A stretch of DNA of 32,658 bases from Planctomycetota bacterium (GTDB lineage: Bacteria > Planctomycetota > GCA-002687715 > CAIWVZ01): the NCBI GenBank assembly GCA_017853435.1, contig JAFMJN010000006.1:1-32658 (forward strand), read 5' to 3'. A model generated the notes under the pieces. That model was not told the origin of the DNA, searched no databases, and was given only the letters and a program-made list of their open reading frames with translations. Positions 16,945 through 25,220 of the stretch are shown in pieces. Position 1 is the first letter of the stretch. Every line of letters begins with the position of its first letter. A program made the translations under genes and the position numbers.

Positions 16945-18693
16945 ATGTCCAACCCCAGCACCCCGACCAACGAACGGACCCTCTTCGGCCATCCGATCGG
17001 TCTGTTCACGCTCTTCGTCACCGAGATGTGGGAGCGTTTCAGCTACTACGGCATGCGCGCCATCTTCACCCTCTTCATGGTGAAGGCGCTCGCGTTCGAC
17101 AAGGAGCAGGCGTCGCGCGTGTACGGCAACTACACGGGTCTCGTCTACCTCACGCCGCTCCTCGGTGGCTACGTGGCGGATCGTTTCTGGGGAAATCGCA
17201 AGTCGATCATGTTCGGCGGCTTCCTCATGGCCGTCGGGCAGTTCCTCATGTTCGGTGCGGGCACGGTGTACAAGGCGCAGCCGGAACTGGCTCCGACGCT
17301 CATGTACGCCGGACTCGGATGCCTCATCTTCGGCAACGGGTTCTTCAAGCCGAACATCTCGACGATGGTGGGTCAGCTTTATCCGCAGGGCGACAAGCGC
17401 GTCGACTCGGCGTTCACCATCTTCTACATGGGCATCAACCTCGGCGCCTTCATCGCGCCGCTCGTGTGCGGCTACCTCGGCGATACGGGCAACGCGGAAG
17501 ACTTCCGCTGGGGCTTCCTCGCCGCGGGCATCGGCATGGTGCTGAGTCTCGTGTGCCTCGCCGCCTTCGGCGACCGCACGCTCGTTTCGCCCACGGGCGG
17601 CGACGTCGGCAAGGCTCCGAATACCGCACGTCAGACCGAGACGGCTGCTTCGTCGGAAGCGAAAGCCTCTCCGATGTCGCTCGTCGTTTGGGTCGGCGCC
17701 TTCATCGGTCTCTACGTCCTCTTCTCGAAGACGTGGTGCGAGGGTGACGTGATCGGCTCGGCCATCTACGCCCTCACCATCGCGGCACCGGGCTACATCA
17801 TCTCCGATCCGTCGCTGTCGAAGATCGAACGGACCCGCATTTGGGTCATCTACATCATCGCGTTCTTCGTCATCTTCTTCTGGTCGGCGTTCGAGCAGGC
17901 GGGCGCTTCGCTCACCTACTTCGCGGAAGAGCAGACCAACCGCACCGTCGGATCGACGGTCGTTCCGGCGTCCTACTTCCAAGCCATCAACGCGGTGGCC
18001 ATCGTCCTCCTCGCTCCGGTCTTCGTCAGCCTTTGGACGCTGCTCGGCAAGCTCAACAAGGAACCCGCGTCGCCCTACAAGCAGGCGATCGGATTGGGTC
18101 TCCTCGCGGTGGGCTACTGGGTCATCGCGGTCGGCGTGAAGGACTTGGCCCCGGGCACGAAGGTGTCGATGTTCTGGCTCGTCGCTCTCTACACCATCCA
18201 CACGCTCGGCGAACTCTGCCTGTCGCCGATCGGTCTTTCCATGGTGAACAAGTTGGCACCCGTGAAGGTCGCCTCGCTTCTCATGGGTGTGTGGTTCTTG
18301 TCGACGTCGGCGGCGAACAAGTTCGCCGGAACGCTTTCCGAGTACTACCCGGAGCCGGTCGTCGCCGTGACCGCGGTCGAGAACGCCGGCAAGGCGCAGA
18401 ACGCGGATCTTTTCCCGGCGAATTACGTCAAGGAAAAGAGGAAGGTCAACGGCGTCAACGTGATCGCGCTCGAGAGCATCAAGTTCGGCGAGATCAAGGA
18501 TGAAGGCGCCCGCGCTTCCGCGCGCACCGCGCTCGAGCGCGACTTGGTGGACAACGCGAAGACGTTCGCGGGTATGAAGATCGCGAACCTCTACGACTTC
18601 TTCATGCTCTTCGTCTACATGTCGGGAGCGTCCGCCGTCTTGCTCTTCGTGCTGTGTCCGATGCTGCTCAAGATGATGCACGGCGTCAGATAG
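16945..18693 (+). CDS. POT/PTR-family proton-dependent oligopeptide transporter
   Basis: EMWERFSYYGMRAIFTLFM (ExxER motif), FFKPNISTMVGQLYPQGDKRVDSAFTIFYMGINLGAF, multiple TM segments. Confidence 0.95.
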   Translation: MSNPSTPTNERTLFGHPIGLFTLFVTEMWERFSYYGMRAIFTLFMVKALAFDKEQASRVYGNYTGLVYLTPLLGGYVADRFWGNRKSIMFGGFLMAVGQFLMFGAGTVYKAQPELAPTLMYAGLGCLIFGNGFFKPNISTMVGQLYPQGDKRVDSAFTIFYMGINLGAFIAPLVCGYLGDTGNAEDFRWGFLAAGIGMVLSLVCLAAFGDRTLVSPTGGDVGKAPNTARQTETAASSEAKASPMSLVVWVGAFIGLYVLFSKTWCEGDVIGSAIYALTIAAPGYIISDPSLSKIERTRIWVIYIIAFFVIFFWSAFEQAGASLTYFAEEQTNRTVGSTVVPASYFQAINAVAIVLLAPVFVSLWTLLGKLNKEPASPYKQAIGLGLLAVGYWVIAVGVKDLAPGTKVSMFWLVALYTIHTLGELCLSPIGLSMVNKLAPVKVASLLMGVWFLSTSAANKFAGTLSEYYPEPVVAVTAVENAGKAQNADLFPANYVKEKRKVNGVNVIALESIKFGEIKDEGARASARTALERDLVDNAKTFAGMKIANLYDFFMLFVYMSGASAVLLFVLCPMLLKMMHGVR

Positions 18694-18712
18694 CGCCTTC
18701 GCGGCACGCTCG

Positions 18713-18743
18713 CGGCGGAGTTCCGATCTTCGGAACTCCGCCG
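18713..18743. terminator. Bidirectional intrinsic terminator between convergent POT and ahpD genes
   Basis: CGGCGGAGTTCCGA-tct-TCGGAACTCCGCCG, perfect 14-bp arms. Confidence 0.8.
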
Positions 18744-18765
18744 TCGTCGTTTCGGGAGGTGCTCG

Positions 18766-19302
18766 TCAGCCCGTGAACGCCGCCGTCGCGTGGACGACGG
18801 AGGCCATGCGCACGGCATCGTGAATGGTCGCGACGTCGACGCCGTGGTCGCGCAACTTGCGGTCGTGGGCCTTCACGCAGAACTCGCAGTTGTTGACCGC
18901 GGAAACCGCGAGCGCGAACAGTTCCATGTCGGTTGCGTCGGCTTTCGGCGCCGCAAGCCGCTGCATGCGCAGACGCGGCGCCATCGACCCGTACACCGGA
19001 TCGCCGACGAGGTGGCGGAATCGATAGTAGACGTTGGTCATCCCCATGATCGCGGCGGCGGCCTTCGCGTCGGCGATCGAGCCGTCGCCGACACCCGCCG
19101 CGCGCGCCTCGGATTCGATCGTGCCCGCGAGGGTGCGCGCACCGAGGGCGGTCGCAACCGCGACGGCCGTTCCCCAACGTCGTTCGGGTGTCGTGCCGGC
19201 GTCGTCGAGAAGGCTGCGGAGATTCAGCCGCAGATCCTTCGCGTCGTCGGGAAGTGTCGCGAGAAGTTGGTCCATGGTCATCGTCGTGTCGATGGGGTTC
19301 AC
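18766..19302 (-). CDS. ahpD: AhpD-like alkylhydroperoxidase (carboxymuconolactone decarboxylase family)
   Basis: NNCEFCVKAHDRKLRDHG CxxC-x3-H motif. GTG start overlaps the ahpC stop (GTGA). Confidence 0.88.
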   Translation of the reverse strand: MNPIDTTMTMDQLLATLPDDAKDLRLNLRSLLDDAGTTPERRWGTAVAVATALGARTLAGTIESEARAAGVGDGSIADAKAAAAIMGMTNVYYRFRHLVGDPVYGSMAPRLRMQRLAAPKADATDMELFALAVSAVNNCEFCVKAHDRKLRDHGVDVATIHDAVRMASVVHATAAFTG

Positions 19303-19841
19303 TTGGCGGTCTCCAAGGTGGGGGTGCCGGGTTTCCAGTTGCAGGGGCAGAGTTCGTCGGTTTGCAGCGCATCGAGGATGCGCAGCACTTCGGGTACGGA
19401 GCGACCGACTTTCAGGTCGTTCACCGAGACCCAGCGGATGACGCCCTGTGGATCCACGATGAACGTCGCGCGGAGCGGAACACCGTCTTGCTTGTGCAGG
19501 ATCCCGAGAGCTCCGCAGAGCTCGCGCTTCGTGTCGGCGAGCATCGGGAACGGCAGGTCGCGCAGGTCCTTGTGGTCCTTGCGCCACGCCAGATGCACGA
19601 AGTGCGAATCGAGACTCAGGCCGAGCACTTGGGCGTCGCGATCCGCGAACCGACCGTGAGCCTTGCCGAACTCCGCGATTTCGGTGGGGCATACGAACGT
19701 GAAGTCCAAAGGCCACGCGAAGAGCACGAGCCACTTGCCCGGAAAGGCGTCGTGCGTGAGCCTCGCGAATTCATGACCCGCGTCGAGACCGACGCAGGCT
19801 TCGAGGGAGAAGGGGGGAAGGGTGTCACCGATGGTCAACAT
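19299..19841 (-). CDS. ahpC: Alkyl hydroperoxide reductase AhpC-type peroxiredoxin
   Basis: [13 protein letters not shown] peroxidatic Cys motif. C-terminal [15 protein letters not shown] resembles mycobacterial AhpC (CxCNW). Confidence 0.93.
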   Translation of the reverse strand: MLTIGDTLPPFSLEACVGLDAGHEFARLTHDAFPGKWLVLFAWPLDFTFVCPTEIAEFGKAHGRFADRDAQVLGLSLDSHFVHLAWRKDHKDLRDLPFPMLADTKRELCGALGILHKQDGVPLRATFIVDPQGVIRWVSVNDLKVGRSVPEVLRILDALQTDELCPCNWKPGTPTLETAK

Positions 19842-19968
19842 GGGAGGGGTACCTTCGTGTCGGTTGGGGACTGGAGGAGCGCTTGCGGTTCGGAAGACGC
19901 ATCGGCCGCGATTCCGCCACCGATTTCGGTGGGGTGTCGCCGCTCGGGGCGCTTCCGACCATCGTCGA

Positions 19969-19984
19969 TGCACCAACCGTGCCG
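19969..19984 (-). promoter_or_regulatory. Candidate sigma54 (-24/-12) promoter for ahpC-ahpD
   Basis: Minus strand CGGCACGGTTGGTGCA against consensus TGGCACGnnnnTTGCW: GG(-24) and GC(-12) present with correct spacing. The two mismatches are T1->C and T12->G. Confidence 0.5.
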
Positions 19985-20094
19985 GAGCACGGTGCCGCCG
20001 CCGTCGACCGGGCAGAAATGGTTCTCCAGTCGAGACTTGTGACGTTTTCTCGCGCGCGCCGCGTGTCGCCGAATCCCAAAGAGGGGGTGCGATG

Positions 20095-20110
20095 TACCGA
20101 AAGATCGGTA
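20095..20110. promoter_or_regulatory. Candidate activator-binding palindrome (UAS)
   Basis: TACCGA-aaga-TCGGTA, perfect 6-bp arms, in the ahpC/activator divergent intergenic region. Confidence 0.45.
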
Positions 20111-20126
20111 GGATGGCACCGGAGCC

Positions 20127-20141
20127 TCGGTGAATCACCGA
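20127..20141. promoter_or_regulatory. Candidate activator-binding palindrome (UAS)
   Basis: TCGGTGA-a-TCACCGA, perfect 7-bp arms, 17 nt upstream of the activator ATG (20159). Confidence 0.45.
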
Positions 20142-20158
20142 CCTCCGCCGGACGCCCC

Positions 20159-21838
20159 ATGAAGAAGCCGACCAAACCCGATCCCGCCCCGACGTCGTCC
20201 GCGAAGCCCGCGTTGCCTCCGAGTCTGGCGAAACCGGGGCGCGTGTCGGCCCTCGAACGCGCGCTCGAAAAAGTCGCGCGACCGAAGACGGCGGCCCCTG
20301 CCCCGGCGACGCCGCTCTCCGGCGCGGCGATGACGGCGAACATGGAAGGTCTCGTCACGGTGACGGGCCGCGCGACCGACGTCGACGCTCTGCTCGCGGG
20401 GGGCCTCGGTTGGCTCGAAGGCATCGCTCCCTACGACATCGCGGCGGTCTTCATCCGCGAAGGGGATGCCTTGGTGCTGCGCGCCGCGCGCGGGCCGCTC
20501 GCCAAGGCGGAGCACTTGGGACATCGGCTTCCGCTGTCGGCGTTCCCCGGGATCGCGCGGACGATGGTGACCGGACGCGCGCAGGGATTCGATGCGCGCG
20601 TTCATGGAACCGAAGGCGACCCGTTCGACGCGCTGCTCGGCTTCGAGCCGGGGCACGCGTGCCTCGTCGCGCCGCTGAAAGCGGGTGAAGCGACTCTCGG
20701 AATCCTCACGCTCGATCGATCGGTGTGTTCGCCGTACGCCGACGGAACGGTGCAGCTCGTCCAGATGTACGCGGGTCTTCTCGGCCTCGCGATCGATCGC
20801 GCCGCGAAGGCCGCCGAATTGGAACGCCTGAAAGGTCATGCGGAAGCGCGCGCGGAGTGGCTCGAACGCGAAGTCGCCCCGCGTCCGACGACCGATGCGA
20901 AGAAACCCTCGAGTCGCGGATTGCGCGAAGCCCACGAACGCGCGCGTCAAGTCGCGCCCGCGTCGACTCCGGTGCTCATTCTCGGAGAGACCGGTACGGG
21001 GAAGGAGCGCATGGCGCGCCTCATCCACGGACTTTCTCCGCGTGCGAACGGACCGTTCGTCAAGATCAACTGTGCGGCGATTCCCGCGGGTCTTCTCGAG
21101 AGCGAACTCTTCGGTCACGTGAAGGGCGCCTTCACGGGAGCCGTGCGCGACCGACCGGGCCGATTCGCGGCGGCGGATGGTGGAACGCTTCTTCTCGACG
21201 AGATCGGCGATCTTCCGCTTGATCTTCAGTCGAAGTTGCTGCGCGTTCTTCAAGAGTCGACGTTCGAACCCGTCGGCGGCGACCGCACGGTGCGGGCGGA
21301 CGTCCGCGTGCTCGCCGCGACGCACGTCGATCTACCCGCGGCGATCGCGGCGGGACGGTTCCGCGAAGATCTCTACTATCGTCTCGCCGTGTTCCCGGTG
21401 ACGCTGCCGCCGCTCCGTGAGCGGCTCGACGATCTTCCGGAGCTCGCGGCGGAACTTCTCGTCGACGTCGCGGCGCGTGCGGGTCGCCGCGGGCTCTCGC
21501 TCGGCGCCGACGCGATCGACCGCCTCGCGGAACACGGATGGCCCGGCAACGTGCGCGAACTCGCCAACGTGCTCGAGCGCGCGGCGATTCTCTGCACGGG
21601 GACCGTGATCGGCGCCGCGCACGTGGAAATCCCCGGTGCGAAGTCGTCCGCGTCGACGATCACCGACGCCGCCGAACCGGTCACGATGGCGGAGGCGTCG
21701 AAGGTGCACATCGCCCGCGCCCTCGAACTTTCGAAGGGGCGCATCTACGGACCGAAGGGAGCCGCGGCTCGGCTCGGCCTCAAACCGTCGACCCTTCAGA
21801 GCCGCATGAAGAAGTTGGGGATGCGCTACGTCGATTGA
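20159..21838 (+). CDS. Sigma54-dependent transcriptional activator with GAF domain and Fis-type HTH
   Basis: GAF-like N-terminal region, GETGTGKE Walker [19 protein letters not shown] (GAFTGA loop), [37 protein letters not shown]-type motif, C-terminal [23 protein letters not shown]. Confidence 0.95.
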   Translation: MKKPTKPDPAPTSSAKPALPPSLAKPGRVSALERALEKVARPKTAAPAPATPLSGAAMTANMEGLVTVTGRATDVDALLAGGLGWLEGIAPYDIAAVFIREGDALVLRAARGPLAKAEHLGHRLPLSAFPGIARTMVTGRAQGFDARVHGTEGDPFDALLGFEPGHACLVAPLKAGEATLGILTLDRSVCSPYADGTVQLVQMYAGLLGLAIDRAAKAAELERLKGHAEARAEWLEREVAPRPTTDAKKPSSRGLREAHERARQVAPASTPVLILGETGTGKERMARLIHGLSPRANGPFVKINCAAIPAGLLESELFGHVKGAFTGAVRDRPGRFAAADGGTLLLDEIGDLPLDLQSKLLRVLQESTFEPVGGDRTVRADVRVLAATHVDLPAAIAAGRFREDLYYRLAVFPVTLPPLRERLDDLPELAAELLVDVAARAGRRGLSLGADAIDRLAEHGWPGNVRELANVLERAAILCTGTVIGAAHVEIPGAKSSASTITDAAEPVTMAEASKVHIARALELSKGRIYGPKGAAARLGLKPSTLQSRMKKLGMRYVD

Positions 21839-21854
21839 CGTGGCGCACCGGAAC

Positions 21855-23357
21855 TCACCACGCGAGTCGCGCGGTGTTCGATCGGCCGACGAAGGTGAGT
21901 CCGGGGCCGACGAGAACCCCGACGATGTCCCACGTGCTGCCCGCGAGGCTCGAAAGCGCCCCCGGCGGCAGAACGATGGCGGTGTCCGGGAAGACGCCGC
22001 CGATTCCCGTCGGGAAATGCAGCGGATTTCCGGGAAGCATCGGCTGACTGATCAGGGTCGACCACGTGAACGCGTCGGGCCACAGCCCGAAGAACGGTCC
22101 CGTGCCGAGAGCGTGGGTCGCGTCGGTGGAGACGAGACACCACCCTTCCGTCGCGAGCGGGTCGATCAGACCGAGCGACAGATAAAGATCCCCGGTGCCC
22201 GCACCCGTCGTCGTCGCGGTCAACAGGTTGTTGATGGTGGCTTCGTCGGCACCGATATCGAACGGTGCGACGCGCGGCTGTCCGTCGTGGTCGTCGACGA
22301 GCCACGGCGAATTTTGACCGGCGCTGAGGCAGGGTGATACCGCGGTGAGGTGGAGATCACCCGTCGCTTGATTGACGTAGAGCGGGTCGCCTTGGATCGA
22401 GTTGACGTCGTAGCCCGTCGCTTGCCACCCGGCGAGCGTGAGATTCGCGCCGCCGTAGACCACTCCTAGGCCGTTCACCGGATTGAAGCAGTTCCCGTTC
22501 ATGATCGTCGGACGCAACGTCCCCGAACACCACATGTTCACTCCGGTCCCCGGCGTGCCGAAGATCTCGTGGAAGATGTTGTCGACGACTTCCGTGTTCA
22601 ACGTCGTCGCGCCGTACCAGCGCACCGCGCAGTACTGCGAGGACGACGTCGGATGGTTCACGTAGAACGAGTTGCCGATGATGCGGCCGTTCGTGGCGGC
22701 GGCACCGACGCGGAGGCCGTAGTAGGCGGCCGCGGTCACGAAGTTGTTGCGGAAGGTGCAGTTCGCGGCTTCCATACGTCCGATCCAGTAGCCGCCGCCC
22801 GCGATCTTGCAGCGTTCGACGATGACATCCGTGCCGCCCGTGTGGGCGAAGGCTTCGTAACCGCCGCCGAAGGTCGATTGCGAGATCGTGATGAAGCTGC
22901 CGCCCGTGATTTGGAACGCCGACGGAATCGGCGACGCGGTCGCGGTCGTCGTCGGGATCGTCGCGGTGCATCCGGTGAACGTGATGTTGGACGCCGTGCC
23001 GCCGATCGCGACGAGATTGACCGAAGTGGTGGCGGCGATCGTCGTGCCGTTGAACGTGAGATGGCTTCCGCCCGTCACGTTGATCGCCGGGTACACGGTG
23101 GAGGTGATCGTCCCGCCCGTGATGGTGACGGGCGCGGCCAATCCTTGACCCGGCCAACCCGTGAAGGTGAACGGGCCGGTTTCGGTACCGGACAACGAGA
23201 ATGTGACCGGACCCGACGCGCCGACGGCGGTGAGGGCCGCGATGGCCGCGCCGAGGTTGGGATACGCGCCGCCCGTTCCGATGGTGTAGTTGCCCGCGAG
23301 CGACTGGGCCGGAAGGGCGAAACAGAGAGTGAGGATCGCGAAGAGGAATCGGCGCAT
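21855..23357 (-). CDS. Secreted right-handed beta-helix (pectate-lyase-like fold) protein
   Basis: Signal peptide MRRFLFAILTLCFALPAQSLAG. Repetitive Thr/Asn/Gly-rich strands (HLTFNGTTIAATTSVNLVAIGGTASNITFTGCTA; NCTFRNNFVTAAAYYGLRVGAAATNGRIIGNSFYVN). Confidence 0.8.
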   Translation of the reverse strand: MRRFLFAILTLCFALPAQSLAGNYTIGTGGAYPNLGAAIAALTAVGASGPVTFSLSGTETGPFTFTGWPGQGLAAPVTITGGTITSTVYPAINVTGGSHLTFNGTTIAATTSVNLVAIGGTASNITFTGCTATIPTTTATASPIPSAFQITGGSFITISQSTFGGGYEAFAHTGGTDVIVERCKIAGGGYWIGRMEAANCTFRNNFVTAAAYYGLRVGAAATNGRIIGNSFYVNHPTSSSQYCAVRWYGATTLNTEVVDNIFHEIFGTPGTGVNMWCSGTLRPTIMNGNCFNPVNGLGVVYGGANLTLAGWQATGYDVNSIQGDPLYVNQATGDLHLTAVSPCLSAGQNSPWLVDDHDGQPRVAPFDIGADEATINNLLTATTTGAGTGDLYLSLGLIDPLATEGWCLVSTDATHALGTGPFFGLWPDAFTWSTLISQPMLPGNPLHFPTGIGGVFPDTAIVLPPGALSSLAGSTWDIVGVLVGPGLTFVGRSNTARLAW

Positions 23358-23455
23358 CGGAATCTCCTTGCGTGGCCGACACAGCGTAGGGGGAAAGGCG
23401 CGCTTTCGGCAGTCCCTCGGGGAAAAGGGACGGTTTTCGAGTAGGATCGAGGGCC

Positions 23456-24610
23456 ATGCAGGAACGCAAATGGGGAAAGAACGTGCGCATCGACCAACGT
23501 CGTCGGGTGGCCGCACGCGAGGCGCTCGAACACGAGTTCGACGAACTCGTCCTCATCGACGATGCATGGGAGACGTTGGTTACGGGTGAAGGCGCGAGGG
23601 CCGAACCGTTGCACCGATGGTTGCCCTACCGTCAGCAGTTCTCGCCGGAACTCGTCCGTAAGTTCTTCGCCGACGCCGGGTTGGTCCCGGGCATCGTGGT
23701 CGATCCGTTCAGCGGGTCCGGCACGACGGTGATCGAAGCGGCGCGTCTCGGGCAAGCTGCCGTCGGGACCGAGGCGCTGCCCGTTCTCGGATGGTTGGCG
23801 AACGCCCGCGGATTGCGCGAGGCCCCCGAACCCGTGACGCCGCCCGAACCCGAGAACTGGCGTTCGTGGTGGGTGTCGCAGTCCCATCCGGCCCAAAAAG
23901 CGATGATCCTTTGCGCGGCCGCGCGCACCGTCACCGGGGAAGGCAAGCGCAAGGTGGCCGCCCCGCCGTGGGAACTCATCCGCGACGCCCACATCATGGT
24001 GGCCGAGGATTTGGCCCGTCCTTTGAAGCGGCCGAATCGCGTGGTGACGGGAGACGCCCGGCGAATGCCTCTCGCCGACCGTATCGCGGGGGGCATGGTG
24101 ACGTCGCCTCCGTACCTGTCTCGATACGACTACACCCGCGTAACGTCGTTCATCGAAGCCCTCCATCGCAACACGCCGCTCGAGGAATCCCGCAAGGTGC
24201 AAGTGACGGCCGCCGTCAAACAAGGCATCAAGCCGCCGAAGGCGACGGACACGCATCTGTTGCCCGAAGCGGTGCATGAAATCCTCCGCGGTCTCGAAGG
24301 TGCGGGGCATCGCGCCGACGCCGCCATCGTGCGCAACTACTTCAGCGACATGCGCAAGGTGCTCGTCGAAAGCCTCCGCGTCCTGCGTCCGGGGGCGCCC
24401 GCCTGGTTCGTCATCGGTGGCGCCGACATCGAACACGAGTACATCCCTTCGGATCTCATCTGCGCCGCGATGGGCCGCGACGTCGGCTTCACCGTCGACG
24501 GCATCATCGAAGCCCGACGCCTGCGTCTCGGCCAGCGGCAGCTGGGGTTCCTCACCGGAATTTCGCCGCGGGAGAGCATCGTGCGCTTCCGCGTCCCCGA
24601 TGAAGACTGA
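23456..24610 (+). CDS. SAM-dependent DNA/RNA methyltransferase (TSPPY motif)
   Basis: VDPFSGSGTTVIEAARLG motif I, GGMVTSPPYLSRYDYTRVTSF motif IV, LVESLRVLRPGAPAWFVIGG. Confidence 0.87.
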   Translation: MQERKWGKNVRIDQRRRVAAREALEHEFDELVLIDDAWETLVTGEGARAEPLHRWLPYRQQFSPELVRKFFADAGLVPGIVVDPFSGSGTTVIEAARLGQAAVGTEALPVLGWLANARGLREAPEPVTPPEPENWRSWWVSQSHPAQKAMILCAAARTVTGEGKRKVAAPPWELIRDAHIMVAEDLARPLKRPNRVVTGDARRMPLADRIAGGMVTSPPYLSRYDYTRVTSFIEALHRNTPLEESRKVQVTAAVKQGIKPPKATDTHLLPEAVHEILRGLEGAGHRADAAIVRNYFSDMRKVLVESLRVLRPGAPAWFVIGGADIEHEYIPSDLICAAMGRDVGFTVDGIIEARRLRLGQRQLGFLTGISPRESIVRFRVPDED

Positions 24611-25220
24611 ACACGTCATCCTCGCGATCGAAACCTCGGGCGACGTCGCCTCGGTGGCGTTGTTGGTCGACGGCGTCGTCGTGTGGTCGCGCGAGTTTCC
24701 GGAAGCCGTGAAGGGCGGAGCCGCGGTGGCGCCGGGCGTCGCCGAAGCGCTCGCGCTCGGTCACGTTCCGACGGCGGTGGCGGTCGGCGCGGGTCCCGGT
24801 TCCTACACGGGCGCGCGGATCGGCATGACGTGGGCGAAGGTGTTCGCCTTCGCACGCGGGCTTCCTTTGTATCCGGTCCCCGGTCCCGAAGCGCTCGCGC
24901 GCGCCCACGCCGACGGATCACGACGGGTCGCCGTTTCGATTCCCGCTCATACGGGTGTGGTGTACGCCGCCGTCTACGACCCCTCGACGTCGCCGCCCGG
25001 CGTGATCGTCGCACCGTGCCTTCTGTCCGCGTCCGCTCTCGACGAAGCCGCGGGCCCCGACGCCGTACGCATCGCGGTACCGACCGTTCGCGTCGCCGCC
25101 GCCTTCGTCGGTCGCGTCGCCTACGAACACATTTCGGCGGGACGCGCACCCGCCTCCGGCGACGCCGAAGAACCGCTCTATCTGCAGGCGTCCGCTCCGG
25201 AGCGGAAGATCGCCCCATGA
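24600..25220 (+). CDS. tsaB: TsaB-like tRNA threonylcarbamoyladenosine biosynthesis protein
   Basis: ILAIETSGDVASVALL and AVGAGPGSYTGARIGMTWAKVFAFARGLPLYPV. ATG lies inside the methyltransferase gene (11-bp overlap). Confidence 0.85.
   Translation: MKTEHVILAIETSGDVASVALLVDGVVVWSREFPEAVKGGAAVAPGVAEALALGHVPTAVAVGAGPGSYTGARIGMTWAKVFAFARGLPLYPVPGPEALARAHADGSRRVAVSIPAHTGVVYAAVYDPSTSPPGVIVAPCLLSASALDEAAGPDAVRIAVPTVRVAAAFVGRVAYEHISAGRAPASGDAEEPLYLQASAPERKIAP

Noticed and set aside
15763-18681. 972-aa minus-strand ORF opposite metK, O-methyltransferase and POT genes
   Set aside because: Spans three well-supported plus-strand genes. Composition is His/Arg/Glu/Asp-rich without domains, a typical GC-rich shadow frame.
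3195-24610. Restriction-modification or defence island reading of the two methyltransferases
   Set aside because: They are about 19 kb apart, no restriction endonuclease or specificity subunit was seen, and neighbours are housekeeping genes.
23075-24619. 514-aa minus-strand ORF opposite the methyltransferase
   Set aside because: Shadow of a gene with clear catalytic motifs.
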